Shown here: piece after piece, positions 37,158 to 48,439 of the stretch | Position numbering within the stretch: position 1 is the first letter of the stretch | Layout: each line of letters begins with the position of its first letter | Assembly (NCBI RefSeq): GCF_030247195.1 | Contig: NC_080672.1 | Span: 392,973,037-393,037,036, forward strand | Direction of reading: 5' to 3' | DNA from: Topomyia yanbarensis | Lineage: Eukaryota > Arthropoda > Insecta > Diptera > Culicidae | Length of the DNA: 64,000 bases | Notes under the pieces: model-generated | Told to the model about the DNA's origin: nothing | Databases searched by the model: none | What the model saw: the letters and a program-made list of their open reading frames with translations, nothing else | Program-made: the position numbers and the translations under genes

Positions 37158-37248
37158 ATGATTGCAGCGATTTACTGCCTACCTAGTGGCAGTAAATCGC
37201 TGCAATCATCTAGAATGGCTCAAAGCTGAATTAAAGCTTTGAGCCATT
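37158..37248. repeat. Two perfect adjacent hairpins
   Basis: First hairpin: 22-base arms at 37,158-37,179 and 37,188-37,209, no mismatch, 8-base loop. Second: 14-base arms at 37,214-37,227 and 37,235-37,248, no mismatch, loop gaattaa. The corresponding stretch of copy 1 (24,292-24,350) has only one arm of each in degenerate form, so the palindromes arose or were repaired in this copy. Confidence 0.9.
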
Positions 37249-37494
37249 TTAAGCGATTCCACTTAAAACTTTATGCACCAGAAAAAAGTTTAACATTTTG
37301 TTTTTGAATCAGAAAGCGCGTTTTCCTGTTTTCAATGTAATGATCAAGTAATGAAACAACGTAATTATGAACAAGATCTTCTTTTGATAAGTTCAGTTAA
37401 TTTCTGGACGTTAGCTGTGTCCATTGTACTGAATGGAATGCACTGTTCACTCGTAAATATTTGCACGAATATTATATTGAATTTCGAAGTTTTT

Positions 37495-38210
37495 ACTGTT
37501 AGTAAAGTAGAGTGGGGTTAAGTTAAGGTCAGTTTTTTAGCTAGCTCGTGCTTTGGTATTTTTGCACTGGTTTTAACAAACAAACACTCGTTGGAAACAT
37601 TACACATCTGGCATCGTTTCAGGAATATTTTTCAAGCTAAATTCAATAAAGCGAGGGTACTTTTTTCAATGTTTTTAACACCTGGGGGTACGATAGGTTC
37701 GAGGTTGAATAAAAAAATGTATATATGTTGAAATGTTAGAAAAACATGTTTTTTCAGCAGCTTCTTCAGGTGACTTCTTCGGTGTCCTCGTCGTCGCCAG
37801 AGTGTGGAATTGAAGTTGTGCAATCCAGCTCACGTGGTTGCTTTGCTGTGTCACGATCACGTTTGCGCTTCGAAACAATTTTTTGGATTCATTTCCCTTC
37901 TATTTTCGATCATGTTTTTTCGATTATCTTCTTCGAAAACACCTTAAATTATTATATTATTAACTCATGTGAAATATTTAACGCGCCATAATTAATGCCG
38001 AGCACTTTCCTTTCACACGAGTACGTGATGCTTCGGACGGAACCTTCAATTGTTTAGAGGCTGATCGTATACTGGCACCATCTTGTACAGAGGCAATTGC
38101 GTAGTTTATGTCCTCTTCACTTCGTCTTTGCATTTTTCGCACGAAATTACGCACAACTTCACTGTCGAAATAGTTCAAATATAAGGTCAAAATTCCGACG
38201 GATTGCATAA
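37495..38210 (-). pseudogene. Pogo-like transposase remnant, copy 2
   Basis: Minus-strand frame from 38,208 encodes about 76 residues with the psq-type helix-turn-helix (EEDINYAIASVQDGASIRSA, then SKQLKV), the DNA-binding N-terminus of pogo/Tigger transposases. The basic and acidic C-terminal tail lies at about 37,870-37,750. As in copy 1 the DDE catalytic domain is missing. It retains about 30 residues upstream of the helix-turn-helix (LYLNYFDSEVVRNFVRKMQ) that copy 1 lacks. Confidence 0.7.
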
Positions 38211-38389
38211 TCTTTCTATAAAAGAAATGCTAAAAGGTGCGAAATCAGCAGTCTCAAAGTCTATTTTTCTCAAAATATTTTTTTTTTCGGTTTAACATAA
38301 AATCTCGTCGTTTGAAGGAAAATCAAAAATACGAATTCGATTTCTGAAATTTCATGCCCCCCCCCCCCCTTTGAAATAAAAAATTTAGT

Positions 38390-39520
38390 TCCTGCTGATA
38401 TGGGAATTTCTTATGTTACCGTACGATTCATACTTTATTTCCGTAACCACAAAACCAATCTGTACAAAATTTCATAACAGTCTATAAGGATAATATACAT
38501 TTCATTTGAGACTAAGTTTGTGAAAATCAGCCCAACTATCTGATGTGAAAGTGATATGTGTTTTTTAATTTTGAGTGATTTTTCCGGGCACTTTCAGAAC
38601 CGTCTATGGTGGTCAATGCGACCAACAAGTTTTCGATGGGCCCTCAGTAACCTAGAACTGCAAATGCGAGATGTTTGGTTTCCATTTTAGCCAAAAAAAA
38701 TCTTTTTGCATTCATCGTGGTATCGGTTTGAATAGGAGTTTTCTCTGTGACCACACTCCACAACCCGTAACTCCGCAACAGGAGTTCCGATCAAAAAAAT
38801 AATAATAATAACAGTTTTTGGGGGCGCAACACCGCTCATTTGAGATCAAATTTGTTCAAATCGGTCCAATCATCACTGAGAAATCGATATAACCGTTATT
38901 TTGGAACCATCGATGGTAGCCAATGTGGCTAAAGAGACTTTGAATGACTGTTAATGACCTAGAACTAGCAGTTTTGGACACATTCTGGAAAAACTTTAGC
39001 CTTTAAACAATCATCGCCACATACATTGAAATCGGGATTTGCTGCGCGTTCGAACTCATCATCCTGTAATTCCGGAACCGGAAGTCGGATCCATTAGAAA
39101 TTCAATAGCAGCTAGTGGGAACGCTGTACCTTTCATTTGAGACCAAGTTTGTTTTTACAAACGGTGAATTTTTCGCTGAGAAATTGGTATGACATTAACT
39201 GAGGGACTTAGCAAGTTCCCTGGGGACATCAAGAACGGTAAAACGTAATAAACGGTAATAAAGATCTAAACATGCAAATCCAAGTAATGTTGCACACATT
39301 TCAATATGTATTGCATCATTTGGATATCATGGTGGTAACAGTTTATATGGGAATTTTCTGTGTGATCGTACTCTTCAACCCGTAACTCCGGAACCGGAAG
39401 TCGGATCAATATAAAATTCAATAGCGACCGATGGGAAGGTTGTACCTTTCATTTTAAACTAACTTTTTATGTAAATCGGTCCAGCCTATTCTGATAAAAA
39501 TCGGTGAGATTATTTGACAC
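38390..39520. repeat. Dispersed repeat with ~310-bp subunits
   Basis: Four diverged subunits begin near 38,425, 38,750, 39,050 and 39,365, each with a version of cccgtaactccggaaccgg, then attcaatagc, a tttcatttgaga segment and an aaatcggtccag-like segment. A fifth copy lies at 44,550-44,860. No coding capacity. This matches a very common type of mosquito intergenic repeat, but I cannot name its family. Confidence 0.75.
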
Positions 39521-39572
39521 ATACATACATACATACATACATACATACATACATACATACATACACATACAC
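39517..39572. repeat. (ACAT)n microsatellite
   Basis: About eleven perfect acat units followed by acacatacac, at the end of the dispersed repeat and directly against the 5' junction of the R1-clade element. Confidence 0.95.
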
Positions 39573-41044
39573 AAAGGAGCATCGACAGTGGATGCAATTC
39601 GGACAGTGCTCGAGAGTGCTGAGAAGTCATCTAAACAGAAGCGAAGAGGAGATCGATACTGCGCTGTGGTCACGATAGATGTGATGAACGCGTTCAACAG
39701 TGCCAGCTGGGAAGCTATCGCTGCAGCGCTGCATAGAGTGAGGGTTCCCGACTATCTTTGCCGGATCCTGAAGAGCTACTTTCAGAGCAGAGTACGCTCT
39801 GTACGAGACGAGCGAAGGGCAGAAGTCAAGGCGGGTTACAGCGGGCCATTTCCTCAGGGTTCCATTCTTGGTCCAGCTCTTTGGAACGGGATGTACGAAG
39901 AGGTCTTAACGCTGCAGCTGCCCAGGTAAGTGAAAATCGTGGGTTTCGCGGACGACGTGTCACTAACGGTGATGGGTAAGACACTTGAAGAAGTGGAGGT
40001 GTCGGTGACGGAGACAATAGACGCGATCGAGAGCTGGATGAACGGGGTCAAGCTACAAATAGCTCACCACAAGACGGAGGTGTTGTTGGTCAGTAACTGC
40101 AAAGCGGTTCAGCGGATGCAGATCGACATCTGAGGGCACGTGATTGCATCGAAGCGTGCACTGAAGCAATTGGGAGTTATAATCGACGACCGGTTGAGCT
40201 TCAACAACCACGTTGACTACGCCTGTGAAAAGTCGGCAAAGGTAACGAACGCAATAGCGAGAACCATGTCAAACGTCGGCGGCCCGAGAAGCAGCACGAG
40301 ACGTCTGCTATCCAGGGTTGCTGCTATCTACTGTTTCGTCATCGATACTCCGATATGGGGTTCCTGCCTGGAGTACTGCGCTGAAAACCAAGCGGAACCG
40401 TGAAAAGCTAAACAGGACATTTCGGCTGATGGCCGTAGGAGTCGCGAGTGCCTACAGAACAATCTCGTCGGACAGTATGCGTTATCGCCGGGATGATCCC
40501 TTTCTGCATCACCCTGGCGGAGGACGTGGAATGCTACCAGCGAAGAAATGCACGTAACGTTAGGAGACTGGTCCGAGCACACTCGTTGGCGAAATTGCAA
40601 CAGGAGTGGGACAACGCGGAGAAAGGAAGTTGAACCCACCGACTCATCCCAAATGTGTCGACTTGGGTACATAGGAAGCATGGAGAGGTAAGCTTGCATT
40701 TGACGCAGTTTTTGTCCGGGCACGGATGCTTCCGGAAGTACTTGCATCGGTTTGGACATGCTTCGTCACCCCTTTGCCCGGAGTGTGCGACTGTGCAGAA
40801 AACACCAGGACACGTGGTCTTCGAATGTCCTAGGTTCAAAGAAGCTCGTAGGGGTATACCTGGTATGACAGTGGACAATATTGTCGAAGAGATGTGCCGC
40901 GACGGACATATCTGGGACGCTGTCAACAGAGTGGTTACGAGCATACTCTCCGAGCTGCAGAGGAAGTGGCGAAGGGACCAACAAGAAGCCACAAATCGGG
41001 TTTCGAGAGAAATTCCGCCGCCGGACAACTCTCCGACTGTGTAG
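39573..41044 (+). pseudogene. R1-clade ORF2, RT middle to C-terminal CCHC
   Basis: Visible motifs: VVTIDVMNAFNSASW (RT motif A), GPFPQGSILGPALWN (motif B), VGFADDVSLTV (motif C), KQLGVIIDDRLSFNNHVDYA, then the C-terminal LTQFLSGHGCFRKYLHRFGH and the zinc knuckle CPECATVQKTPGHVVFEC near 40,775-40,830. There is no RNase H, as usual in the R1 clade. Damage: in-frame TAA at 39,927, TGA at 40,131, TGA at 40,631 and frame changes near 40,320 and 40,450. ORF ends with TAG at 41,042-41,044. Confidence 0.9.
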
Positions 41045-42222
41045 ACTAGGTCGGCCGCCGGGGACCAGCTGAGTAGAACGAGACGTAGCACCGAGTTTGG
41101 GTCGTCGGGGCGCCTGTGAACCGGATGTCAAGCTTCACCGGAATCGCCGAACCGATCTCGTCACCCTAACGGGTGGGTCGTGAGTAGGCTAGATCCACCG
41201 CCGGGGATTAGACCGAGTAGACCACGTCGCACAGCTAGCAGTGTCGCACCTGGAATCGCCGGATAGACCTCAGCACCTACTGGATGGCCCGTTGAGTAGG
41301 CTAGATCTACAGCTGGGGACTAGATCGAGTAGATCGGGACGACGCGGAGAGCTAAATGGCTCACAGAAACGAGCATCGTTATCAGGAGAAAACTACCGCT
41401 CGGTTTCAGGAGAACAGGCTAGATCCATTGGTGGCGACTAGACCGAGTAGTTCGCGAACAAGTGAGGGCGGGAGCTGAATGGCTCATTGGGAAAGTAGAG
41501 CGAAATGGAACGAGAGGGAGCCGGGGAACTCTTCGTCGGCGTAAGCTAGATTCACCGCCGGGGACTAGACTGAGTAGACCGCGAAGAGACACCACCAGTC
41601 GCGGGTCGTCGGGGCACCAGCAAACCGGACGCCCTGCTCCGCCGGAATCGCCGAACTGACCCCGACACCTGGCTGATTGGCTCGGCTTCGGGAGAGCTTC
41701 TCTCGCCGGGTATCTCTCCGTCGGAGTAGGCTAAGTCCACCGTCGGGGACTAGACCGAGTAGTTCGTGTAAATGGCGCTGAATTGTACGGGAAGGGAGTT
41801 GCGAGGCTAACTGGCACAAGGGAGCTGAGTCGTGTTGCTGAATGGCATAAGGGAGTCCTCGGTGAACTAGACAATCTGAAGTTTGCCGCCCAGATTGTCT
41901 TCGTAGGAGAGGAGCACTAAGTCTTGACTCACAGCCAGGTTTCCGACTGCCATGCAGAAATTGCCAGTCTGTGTGGATGGTGGAGAATTGGTGGTGTGTC
42001 GAGGAGTGGTGCTGTAACCCTGCGGAAGGAAACGAACTAGTAAGTAGTTGAATTAGAGTGGGTGCTATGCACATAAAAACCCCTCTCCGTAGTAATGCCG
42101 TAAGGTAGTGCCGGGGAGGAATCAGGTTCTGGGCAAGGACAGTGGTTTTTAACGTGGTCGGGTGATGGCAGCTCAAACCTGTTCTCTGAGACATTAGAGT
42201 TAAAGGAAAAAAGGAGTTTTAA
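41045..42222 (+). repeat. Family A 3' region with six degenerate repeats
   Basis: Six copies of a motif of about 40 bases (gtaggctagatccaccgccg, then gggactagaccgagtag) start near 41,046, 41,186, 41,298, 41,415, 41,538 and 41,726. Spacing is irregular, about 112-190 bases. Parts recur in reverse orientation at 47,090-47,270, 49,106-49,160 and 49,590-49,730 in family A copy 2. The right part (41,800-42,130) matches the reverse of 46,320-46,750. Confidence 0.8.
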
Positions 42223-42319
42223 CGAAATATTCATACCAAAAGCTATTCACATATACAATAAAATATACCTCATGACAAGCGGTGATTTTGTGAAAAATTC
42301 GAGGATCACTTGACATGGC

Positions 42320-44490
42320 AGCCATCGCACTAGGTACGGTGGGCCCGGACCGAAGAAGCGACTGGTACGACGGCGAATGCGAGCAGTTAGTCGAAGAGAA
42401 GAATGCAGCATGGGCGAGAATGCTGCAACACCGCACGAGGGCGAACGAGGCGCGATATAAACAGGCACGGAACAGGCAGAACTCGGTTTTCCGGACCAAA
42501 AAGCGCCAGCAGGAAGACCGAGATCGCGAAGCGATGGAAGCTGTACCGCGCTAAAGACACACGGAAATTCTACGAGAAGTTGAACCGCTCGCGTAGGGGC
42601 CACGTACCATAGGCCGACATGTGCAGAGATACAAACGGGAATTTTCTCACGGACCAGTGTGAGGTGAAGCAGAGGTGGCGGCAGCACTACGAACACCTGA
42701 ACGGCGATGCAGCAGACGACGAGGATGGCACGGTAACGCACCTGGGAGCACGCGCGGAAGACATTACACTACCGGCTCCGGATCTCCAAGAAATCCAGGA
42801 GGAGATTAGCCGGCTCAAAAATAATAAAGCCGCTGGGGTTGACCAAATACCAAGCGAGCTAGTAAAACACGGTGGCGAGCCACTGGCTAAAGCGCTGCAC
42901 TGGGTGTTTACCAAGATTTGGGAGGAGAAGATTTTACCGGAGGAGTGGATGGAAGGTGTCGTGTGTCCTATCTACAAAAAGGGCGACAAGCTGGATTGCT
43001 GTAATTACCGAGCAATCACCCTGCTGAACGCCGCCTACAAGGTACTCTCCCAAATACTATGCCGTTGACTATCACCAATTGCAAGAGAGTTCGTGGGGCA
43101 GTACCAGGCGGGTTTCATGAGCGAACGATCTACCACGGACCAGGTGTTCGCTCTTCGTCAAGTACTGCAGAAATGCCGCGAGTACAATGTGCCCACACAT
43201 CATTTGTTCATCGACTTCAAAGCCGCATACGACACTATCGATCGAGATCAGCTATGGCAGATTATGCACGAGTACGGATTCCCGGACAAACTGACGCGAT
43301 TAGTGAAGGCGACGATGGATCGGGTGAAGTGCGTAGTACGTGTCTCAGGGACGATGTCGAGTCCCTTCGAATCACGCAGAGGGTTACGGCAAGGTGATGG
43401 TTTTTTTTTTCAATTATAGAGGTTTTAACCTTAAGGTCATTCGCCTCTTCGGGTTAGAAAAATCTCTTAGGAAAAATTTCTAACCCTATGTGCGGGGTCG
43501 GGACTCGAACCCAGGTGCGCTGCGTACAAGGCAATCGATTTACCAATACGCTACGCCCACTCCCGAGGTGATGGTCTCTCGTGTCTGTTATTCAACATCG
43601 CGCTGGAAGGTGTAATAAGAAGAGCAGGGATCGACACGAGTGGTACGATTTTCACAAAGTCCGTTCAGCTACTTGGCTTCGCCGATGACGTTGATATTAT
43701 TGCACGAAACTTTGAGAAGATGGAGGAAGCCTACATCAGACTGAAAAGAGAAGCCAAGCGCGTCGGACTTGCCATCAACACGTCGAAGACAAAGTACATG
43801 ATAGGAAGAGGTTTACGAGAAGAGAATGAGAACCGCCCGATTCGAGTTTGCATCGGTGGCGACGAAATCGAGGTGGTTGAAGAGTTCGTGTACTTGGGCT
43901 CACTGGTGACCGCCGACAATGATACCAGCAGAGAGATTCGTAGACGCATCGTGGCAGGAAATCGTGCTTACTTTGACCTCCGCAAGACACTTCGGTCGAA
44001 CAGAGTTCGCCGTCGTACGAAGTTGACCATCTACAAGACGCTGATTAGACCGGTAGTTCTCTACGGGCACGAGACCTGGACCATGCTCGTGGAGGACCAA
44101 CGCGCACTTGGTGTCTTCGAACGGAAAGTGCTGCGTACCATCTACGGTGGAGTGCAGATGGAAGACGGCACATGGAGACGGCGAATGAACCATGAGTTGC
44201 ATCAGCTGTTGGGGGAGCCGCCCATCTGTCATACCGCGAAAATCGGACGACTACGGTGGGCCGGGCACGTAGCCAGAATGTCGGACAATAGCCCGGAGAA
44301 AACGGTTCTCAATTGCAATCCGACCGGTACAAGAAGATGTGGTGCGCAGCGAGCACGATGGATCGACCAGGTGGAAGACGATTTGCGGACCCTTCGCAGA
44401 TTGCAAGGCTGGCGACGCGCGGCCATGGACCGAGTGGAATGGAGGAATCTTTTGTATACGGTACAGGCCACTTCGGCTTTAATCTGTTAA
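42320..44490 (+). pseudogene. RTE-clade ORF: reverse transcriptase
   Basis: Reverse transcriptase of an RTE-type element. Order of visible parts: linker DWYDGECEQLVEEKNAAWAR (42,360); a frame change near 42,530; KFYEKLNRSRRG; LKNNKAAGVDQIPSELV (42,820); CPIYKKGDKLDCCNYRAITL (42,965); FVGQYQAGFMSERSTTDQVF (43,090); LFIDFKAAYDTIDR (motif A, 43,205); RGLRQGDG, the motif B region, where the SINE interrupts; GFADDVDIIARN (motif C, 43,676); YLGSLVTADND; LIRPVVLYGHETW; and RLRWAGHVARMS (44,245). Lesions are TAG at 42,610, TGA at 43,066, one frame change and the SINE. The last 256 residues are uninterrupted. JAM1 is the described Aedes RTE; this copy is RTE-like, exact family unverified. Confidence 0.9.
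43401..43565 (-). mobile_element. Feilai-like tRNA-derived SINE with 9-bp TSD
   Basis: On the minus strand it starts with a tRNA-like head: A box tagcgtattgg (43,553-43,543) and a perfect B box ggttcgagtcc (43,511-43,501), the internal promoter of RNA polymerase III. It continues through ccccgcacatagggttag and ends ttaaggttaaaacctc, ataattg and a poly(A). Head and tail match the Feilai SINE of Aedes as I know it. The duplication aggtgatgg at 43,392-43,400 and 43,566-43,574 is exact. It sits in RT motif B of the RTE element, so it is younger than that element. A tRNA gene is excluded by the tail and TSD. Confidence 0.93.
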
Positions 44491-44515
44491 TAAATAAAAA
44501 AAAACTTGACATGGC

Positions 44516-44860
44516 TTTACCCATATGAGAAAGGCAAAAATTTCTGTGTGCGGTCGCACTTTTAAACCCGTAACTCCGGAACCGGAAGCCCGATCGACAA
44601 AAATTCAATAGCAGCTTATGGGAGCGTTATACCGTTCATTTGAAGTTAAGTTTGAGAGATTCGGTTCAGCCATCTCTGAGATTCTGCTCTGAGTGAGTTT
44701 AGAAAACACATTCACACACACATACAAACATTTGCTGATCTCGATGAACTGAGTCGAATGGGATATGGACCTCCGGGCCGGGATTAGGTTGACGATTTTT
44801 AGAGTGATTGCATATCCTTTCGATATGAGAAAGCTAAAAACATATGCATTGCTTTCCTAT
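44516..44860. repeat. Dispersed repeat, further subunit
   Basis: Starts ttacccatatgagaaaggc, contains cccgtaactccggaaccgg at 44,563-44,581 and a cacacacatacaaacattt run, and matches the subunits at 38,390-39,520. Confidence 0.7.
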
Positions 44861-46279
44861 GACTGAAGGTCAATTTACTCGCATTTCAATCGTATAAGCT
44901 ATTGCTTCACCGGAACTATTTGAAAGCACTATATTGACTTAAAATGCGATTCCATGCAAACAAATCATAACTAATTTATTTAATGTTCATAAATCACCAC
45001 AAAGCGATAGCCACGTCGAAACTCTATCCCACAGTCCACATCGATAGGGCAAATGAAAATCTATTTTTCCTCGTTTAGGTAAAGAGCTGTAGCCGCTCTT
45101 CCCTGCCTATAGTGTAATAATAAAATATGATATCCACATCCACACCCGTCATTATTGATCGTAAATCCGCTGCAACTTGCCAGCTCTATCAGATGTTTTA
45201 GTATAATTACAGCTAAATGTATATATTTCACTTGTTCTCATTCATACACTCTCTCGCTACAGTTTGGCGAGATGTGTTCTCCCTGCCCCTGCATGATCTT
45301 TCGAAACGCAACTCCCCATAAAAGTCGACAAGTCCCATGATTACATCTTTAGCGAGTGCGTTCACTTCTGTTGTGCTTACGAAAGTCCGCCCATAGTCAA
45401 GAAGGCAAGGGAAAAATCACACACAGTCTCTGCTGCTGCTGCTACTGGCAAGTGTTTATTAACGTGTGCTTGTGATTTTGCTCCCTTTCCCAACACGTGC
45501 GTTGTGGCCGGCTGGCCAAACCAAAGCAAACACATCGTCGTCAATCATTCTATAGCTCAACCACCCAACTTTCTAAGGTTACCACCAACCAATCGCTCCA
45601 ATGATCTACTTCTGCTGCGCGATGCTACGATCCTTCTATGTTCACGGCTCGGTTCGACCAGTGTGCAAATATGTAATGATAAATAAATGATTAACCTCAA
45701 TTGATGAATTAATTATCGTATAGGGTCATCGACGATATGAGTTTAATTATAAATCGGCTCTCGGACGGGCAGAACCCTTTCTTTTGCGGTTGGTACCCCC
45801 AACGGGGCTGAGCATGTTTTACCATCTGTAGGTTTTGACTTTGACACCGAAGCAATCATGATCGATGCTGCTGGTGCTGGTGTTGGGTGGTTGATTTGGT
45901 CTCGCGTCTCGTTTCATAATTTGTGCTGACCGATTAATATTCCACGAAGCAGAACGAACGGGTGAACTTTTTCTGGTTTGAAGCTTGTTGATACATATAT
46001 GCATAAAAGGTGCGCGGACATTGGAATTTGTGGTTTATGGTAGAGCAGAGGTTGGTTGACCGCTGTTTGCTTTTCTCTACTGGATTGCACATTGAATGAA
46101 AATTAGAAGTTCTTTTTCTGCGTGATATGATTCCATAAGTTCAATAAGTATGTTAAGCTTATATCTTCTTTCGCGAGCCTTTTTGCATCACGCCCTTAAC
46201 CTCACTTTGAAATACAGCAACCCAATACTGGCCTAGAGAACCGCGTGTTATTTACTATATTTACTATTTTAGAGAGGAA
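44860..46279. other. No recognisable gene
   Basis: Both strands hold only short open frames with no domain I recognise. A tgctgctgctgctac run near 45,430 and agtgtgcaaatatg near 45,660 are unremarkable. This may be ordinary intergenic DNA. Confidence 0.55.
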
Positions 46280-46750
46280 TAATGCATAAAAACCAACAAC
46301 TCAGGGAACGGGTTTAGGCAGCCACCCGACTCACCAAAACAACTACTCTTGCACGGAACCTGAATCCTCCGCGGCACTACCTTACGGCATTACTTTGTGA
46401 AGGGTTTTTTTTTATGTGCATAGCACAAACTCTAATCCAACTACTTAGTAGTTAGTTCCTTCATTAGGGTTACAACACCCCTTCTCGACACACTAGCAGT
46501 TTTCGACCATCCACACAGCGTGGCAAATTCCGTATGGCAATTGGAAAGCTAGCAGTGGGTTGCGACTTAGTGATCTTCCCCTAAGAGAACAATCTGGGCG
46601 GTAAACTCAAGATTCCCCAATTTACTGAGCCCTTTCGCTCCCTTGTGCTATTCAATACTATGACTCGGCTCTCTCGTGCCATAGCATCGCAACTTCTTAA
46701 GCCCTTCGGCTTAGCCCTATCCGGTGCCAATTCGTACCGCAACTCCTTTA

Positions 46751-47024
46751 GGGTCCCATCCATAAATGACATAGCATTTTTTAGTGATTTTTAACACACC
46801 TCTCCCCCATCGTAACATTTCGCACAAACCTCTAAATACCCCCTGGTAATTACGTAGCTTGACGGTAGCTTTCCCCCTTGTCCCCGTTAAATAAAAAAAA
46901 AACTTTGTTAGTTATTCCCCTTTAAAAAGGCTACGCAACCCCTACCCCCTGTCAACACACATCATCACAAAATACAAAACTCCCCCCTCCCCCATATAAT
47001 GCTACGTCATTTATGGATGGTCCC
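46751..47024. mobile_element. PIF/Harbinger-type MITE (274 bp)
   Basis: Inverted ends gggtcccatccataaatgac and the complement of tgctacgtcatttatggatg-tccc, about 28 bases long, flanked by the 3-base repeat tta at 46,748-46,750 and 47,025-47,027. A TTA/TAA duplication is the hallmark of PIF/Harbinger elements. The interior is C- and AT-rich and non-coding. It is inserted in the 3' region of R1 family A copy 2, whose sequence resumes on the right. Confidence 0.85.
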
Positions 47025-47276
47025 TTAGGCCCTTTGGTTCTCTTCTTGTGCTATTTGGCACCACTTCCTCGTTGAGCTCTCGAGTTGTTCACCAACTATT
47101 CGGTCCAGTCTCCGACGATTGATTTAGCTTACTTCGACGGGGAATATCCCGACGAGGGAAGTTCTCACGAAACCGAGCCAACCAGCCGGGTGCCGAGGTC
47201 AGTTCGCTGGTGCCCTTACGACCCGCGACTGGTGGTGTTTAGTCGCGGTTTACTCAGTCTAGACACCGGAGGTCTA

Positions 47277-48267
47277 GACTGGAACCTCATGTATGACGGG
47301 GTTCTGAGACTGAAGTTCCCTCCTGGGGTCAAGATTTGCCGACGACGTAACCTTGGAGGTCTACGGGGAGTCAACCATGCAGTTATCCATGTGGGAGACC
47401 TAGCGATCACCTCAAAGCGGAGTCTGAAGTCTCTCGGAGTCATTATAGACGACAAGCTGACCTTCGGCAGCCACGTCGACTATACATGCAAGAGAGCGTC
47501 GACTGCTATTGCGGCTATTGCGGATGATGTCCAACAGCTCAAAGGTGTGCGCCAGTAGACGTAGGTTACTGGCAGGCGTTGCCGTATCTATCCTCAGGTA
47601 CGGCGGCCTGTCATGGTCAAGAGCACTGAGGGTAACCAGTTACCTACAGAAACTGGAGAGCACCTACCGCGTGATGTGCCTCAGAGTGATATCTGCCTAC
47701 CGCACGGTATCACACGATGCATCCTGCGTGATAGCGAGCATGATGCCAGTCGGGCTGGTCATTCGGGAAGATGAGGAGTGCTTCGAGCTACGTGGAAATA
47801 GAGGAGCCCGCGAGCGCACCAGGGTGACCTCTGTCGCCAGATGGCAGCGTGAGTGGGATAACTCCTCGAAAGGTAGTTGGACCCACCGGCTGATACCTAG
47901 CATATCGAGCTGGGTGGGAAGACCCCATGGGGAAGTTCACTTCCATCTGACACAATTCCTGTCAGGCCATGGCTGTTTCCGATAGTACCTCCACAGGTTC
48001 GGGCACGCGGAGGTCCCAGCCTGCCCGGACTGCCCAGGTGTAGACGAAACTGCCGAACACATACTGTGCGTATGTCCTCGGTTCGACGTCGAAAGAAGAG
48101 CAATGCTTGACGGCTGTGGCTGGTACACAACCCCTGATACCCTTATTCAGCGGATGTGTCAATCGGTGGAGAAGTGGAACGCAGTCTCGACTGCAACCAC
48201 CCAGATTGCCTGTAGGCTACAGGTAATTTGGCGAACCGAGCAACAGACGACGGGCACGACTAACTAG
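47277..48267 (+). pseudogene. R1-clade family B ORF2, C-terminal half
   Basis: C-terminal part of an R1-type reverse transcriptase. After FPPGVKI a frame change leads to FADDVTLEVYGES (motif C, 47,334-47,370). A short deletion joins this to VIHVGDLAITSKRSLKSLGV and IIDDKLTFGSHVDYT; another frame change near 47,510 leads to ILRYGGLSWSRAL, the region ISAYRTVSHDASCVIASMMP, and LTQFLSGHGCFR. A TAG at 47,983-47,985 precedes YLHRFGH and the zinc knuckle CPDCPGVDETAEHILCVC. Stop TAG at 48,265-48,267. The upstream half of the RT, the endonuclease and ORF1 are absent. Confidence 0.88.
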
Positions 48268-48439
48268 TGATTGGTTAGCTGGAGCAAAAAAAAGGCCAAG
48301 CGCAAAAAAGGGAGTGAATGGACTGTTCATGCCGAGGCAGGTTTGGCGCAGCGAATGGCAACCGCGTAAGGGGTAAACCCAGCCACCCCTAAGCAAGACA
48401 GAAGAGTGAGTGTATAGGCTTAACTATCGATGCCTCATG

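Larger units (their letters stand above)
36481..38210. repeat. Duplicated composite segment, copy 2
   Basis: Direct repeat of 23,615-25,345. It starts at acacctgatttttagg, directly against the poly(A) of the I-clade element. Compared with copy 1 it has an extra 60-base stretch near 37,540-37,610 and a perfect hairpin pair at 37,158-37,248. Confidence 0.88.
39573..42222 (+). mobile_element. R1-clade element, family A copy 1, 5'-truncated
   Basis: The copy begins inside the RT domain at KGASTVDAIRTVLESAEK and runs through the C-terminus and a 1.18-kb 3' untranslated region that ends near 42,222 in taaaggaaaaaag. The same 3' region appears reversed at 46,280-49,800, which defines the family. 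The endonuclease, ORF1 and 5' part of the RT are missing. Its 5' junction is an (ACAT)n tract. Confidence 0.88.
42308..44515 (+). mobile_element. RTE-clade element with 12-bp TSD, 5'-truncated
   Basis: The repeat acttgacatggc at 42,308-42,319 and 44,504-44,515 brackets the insertion and marks both ends exactly: the element is 42,320-44,503 and ends with aataaataaaaaaaaa after the stop codon. It begins downstream of the endonuclease, which is a typical 5' truncation. A Feilai-like SINE lies inside it. Confidence 0.92.

Noticed and set aside
41565..42194. 209-residue minus-strand frame
   Set aside because: It is antisense to the 3' region of an R1-clade element, is not kept open in the second family A copy, and shows no domain.
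43500..43560. A tRNA gene on the minus strand
   Set aside because: Internal promoter boxes are present, but the flanking TSD, SINE tail and poly(A) show a tRNA-derived SINE.
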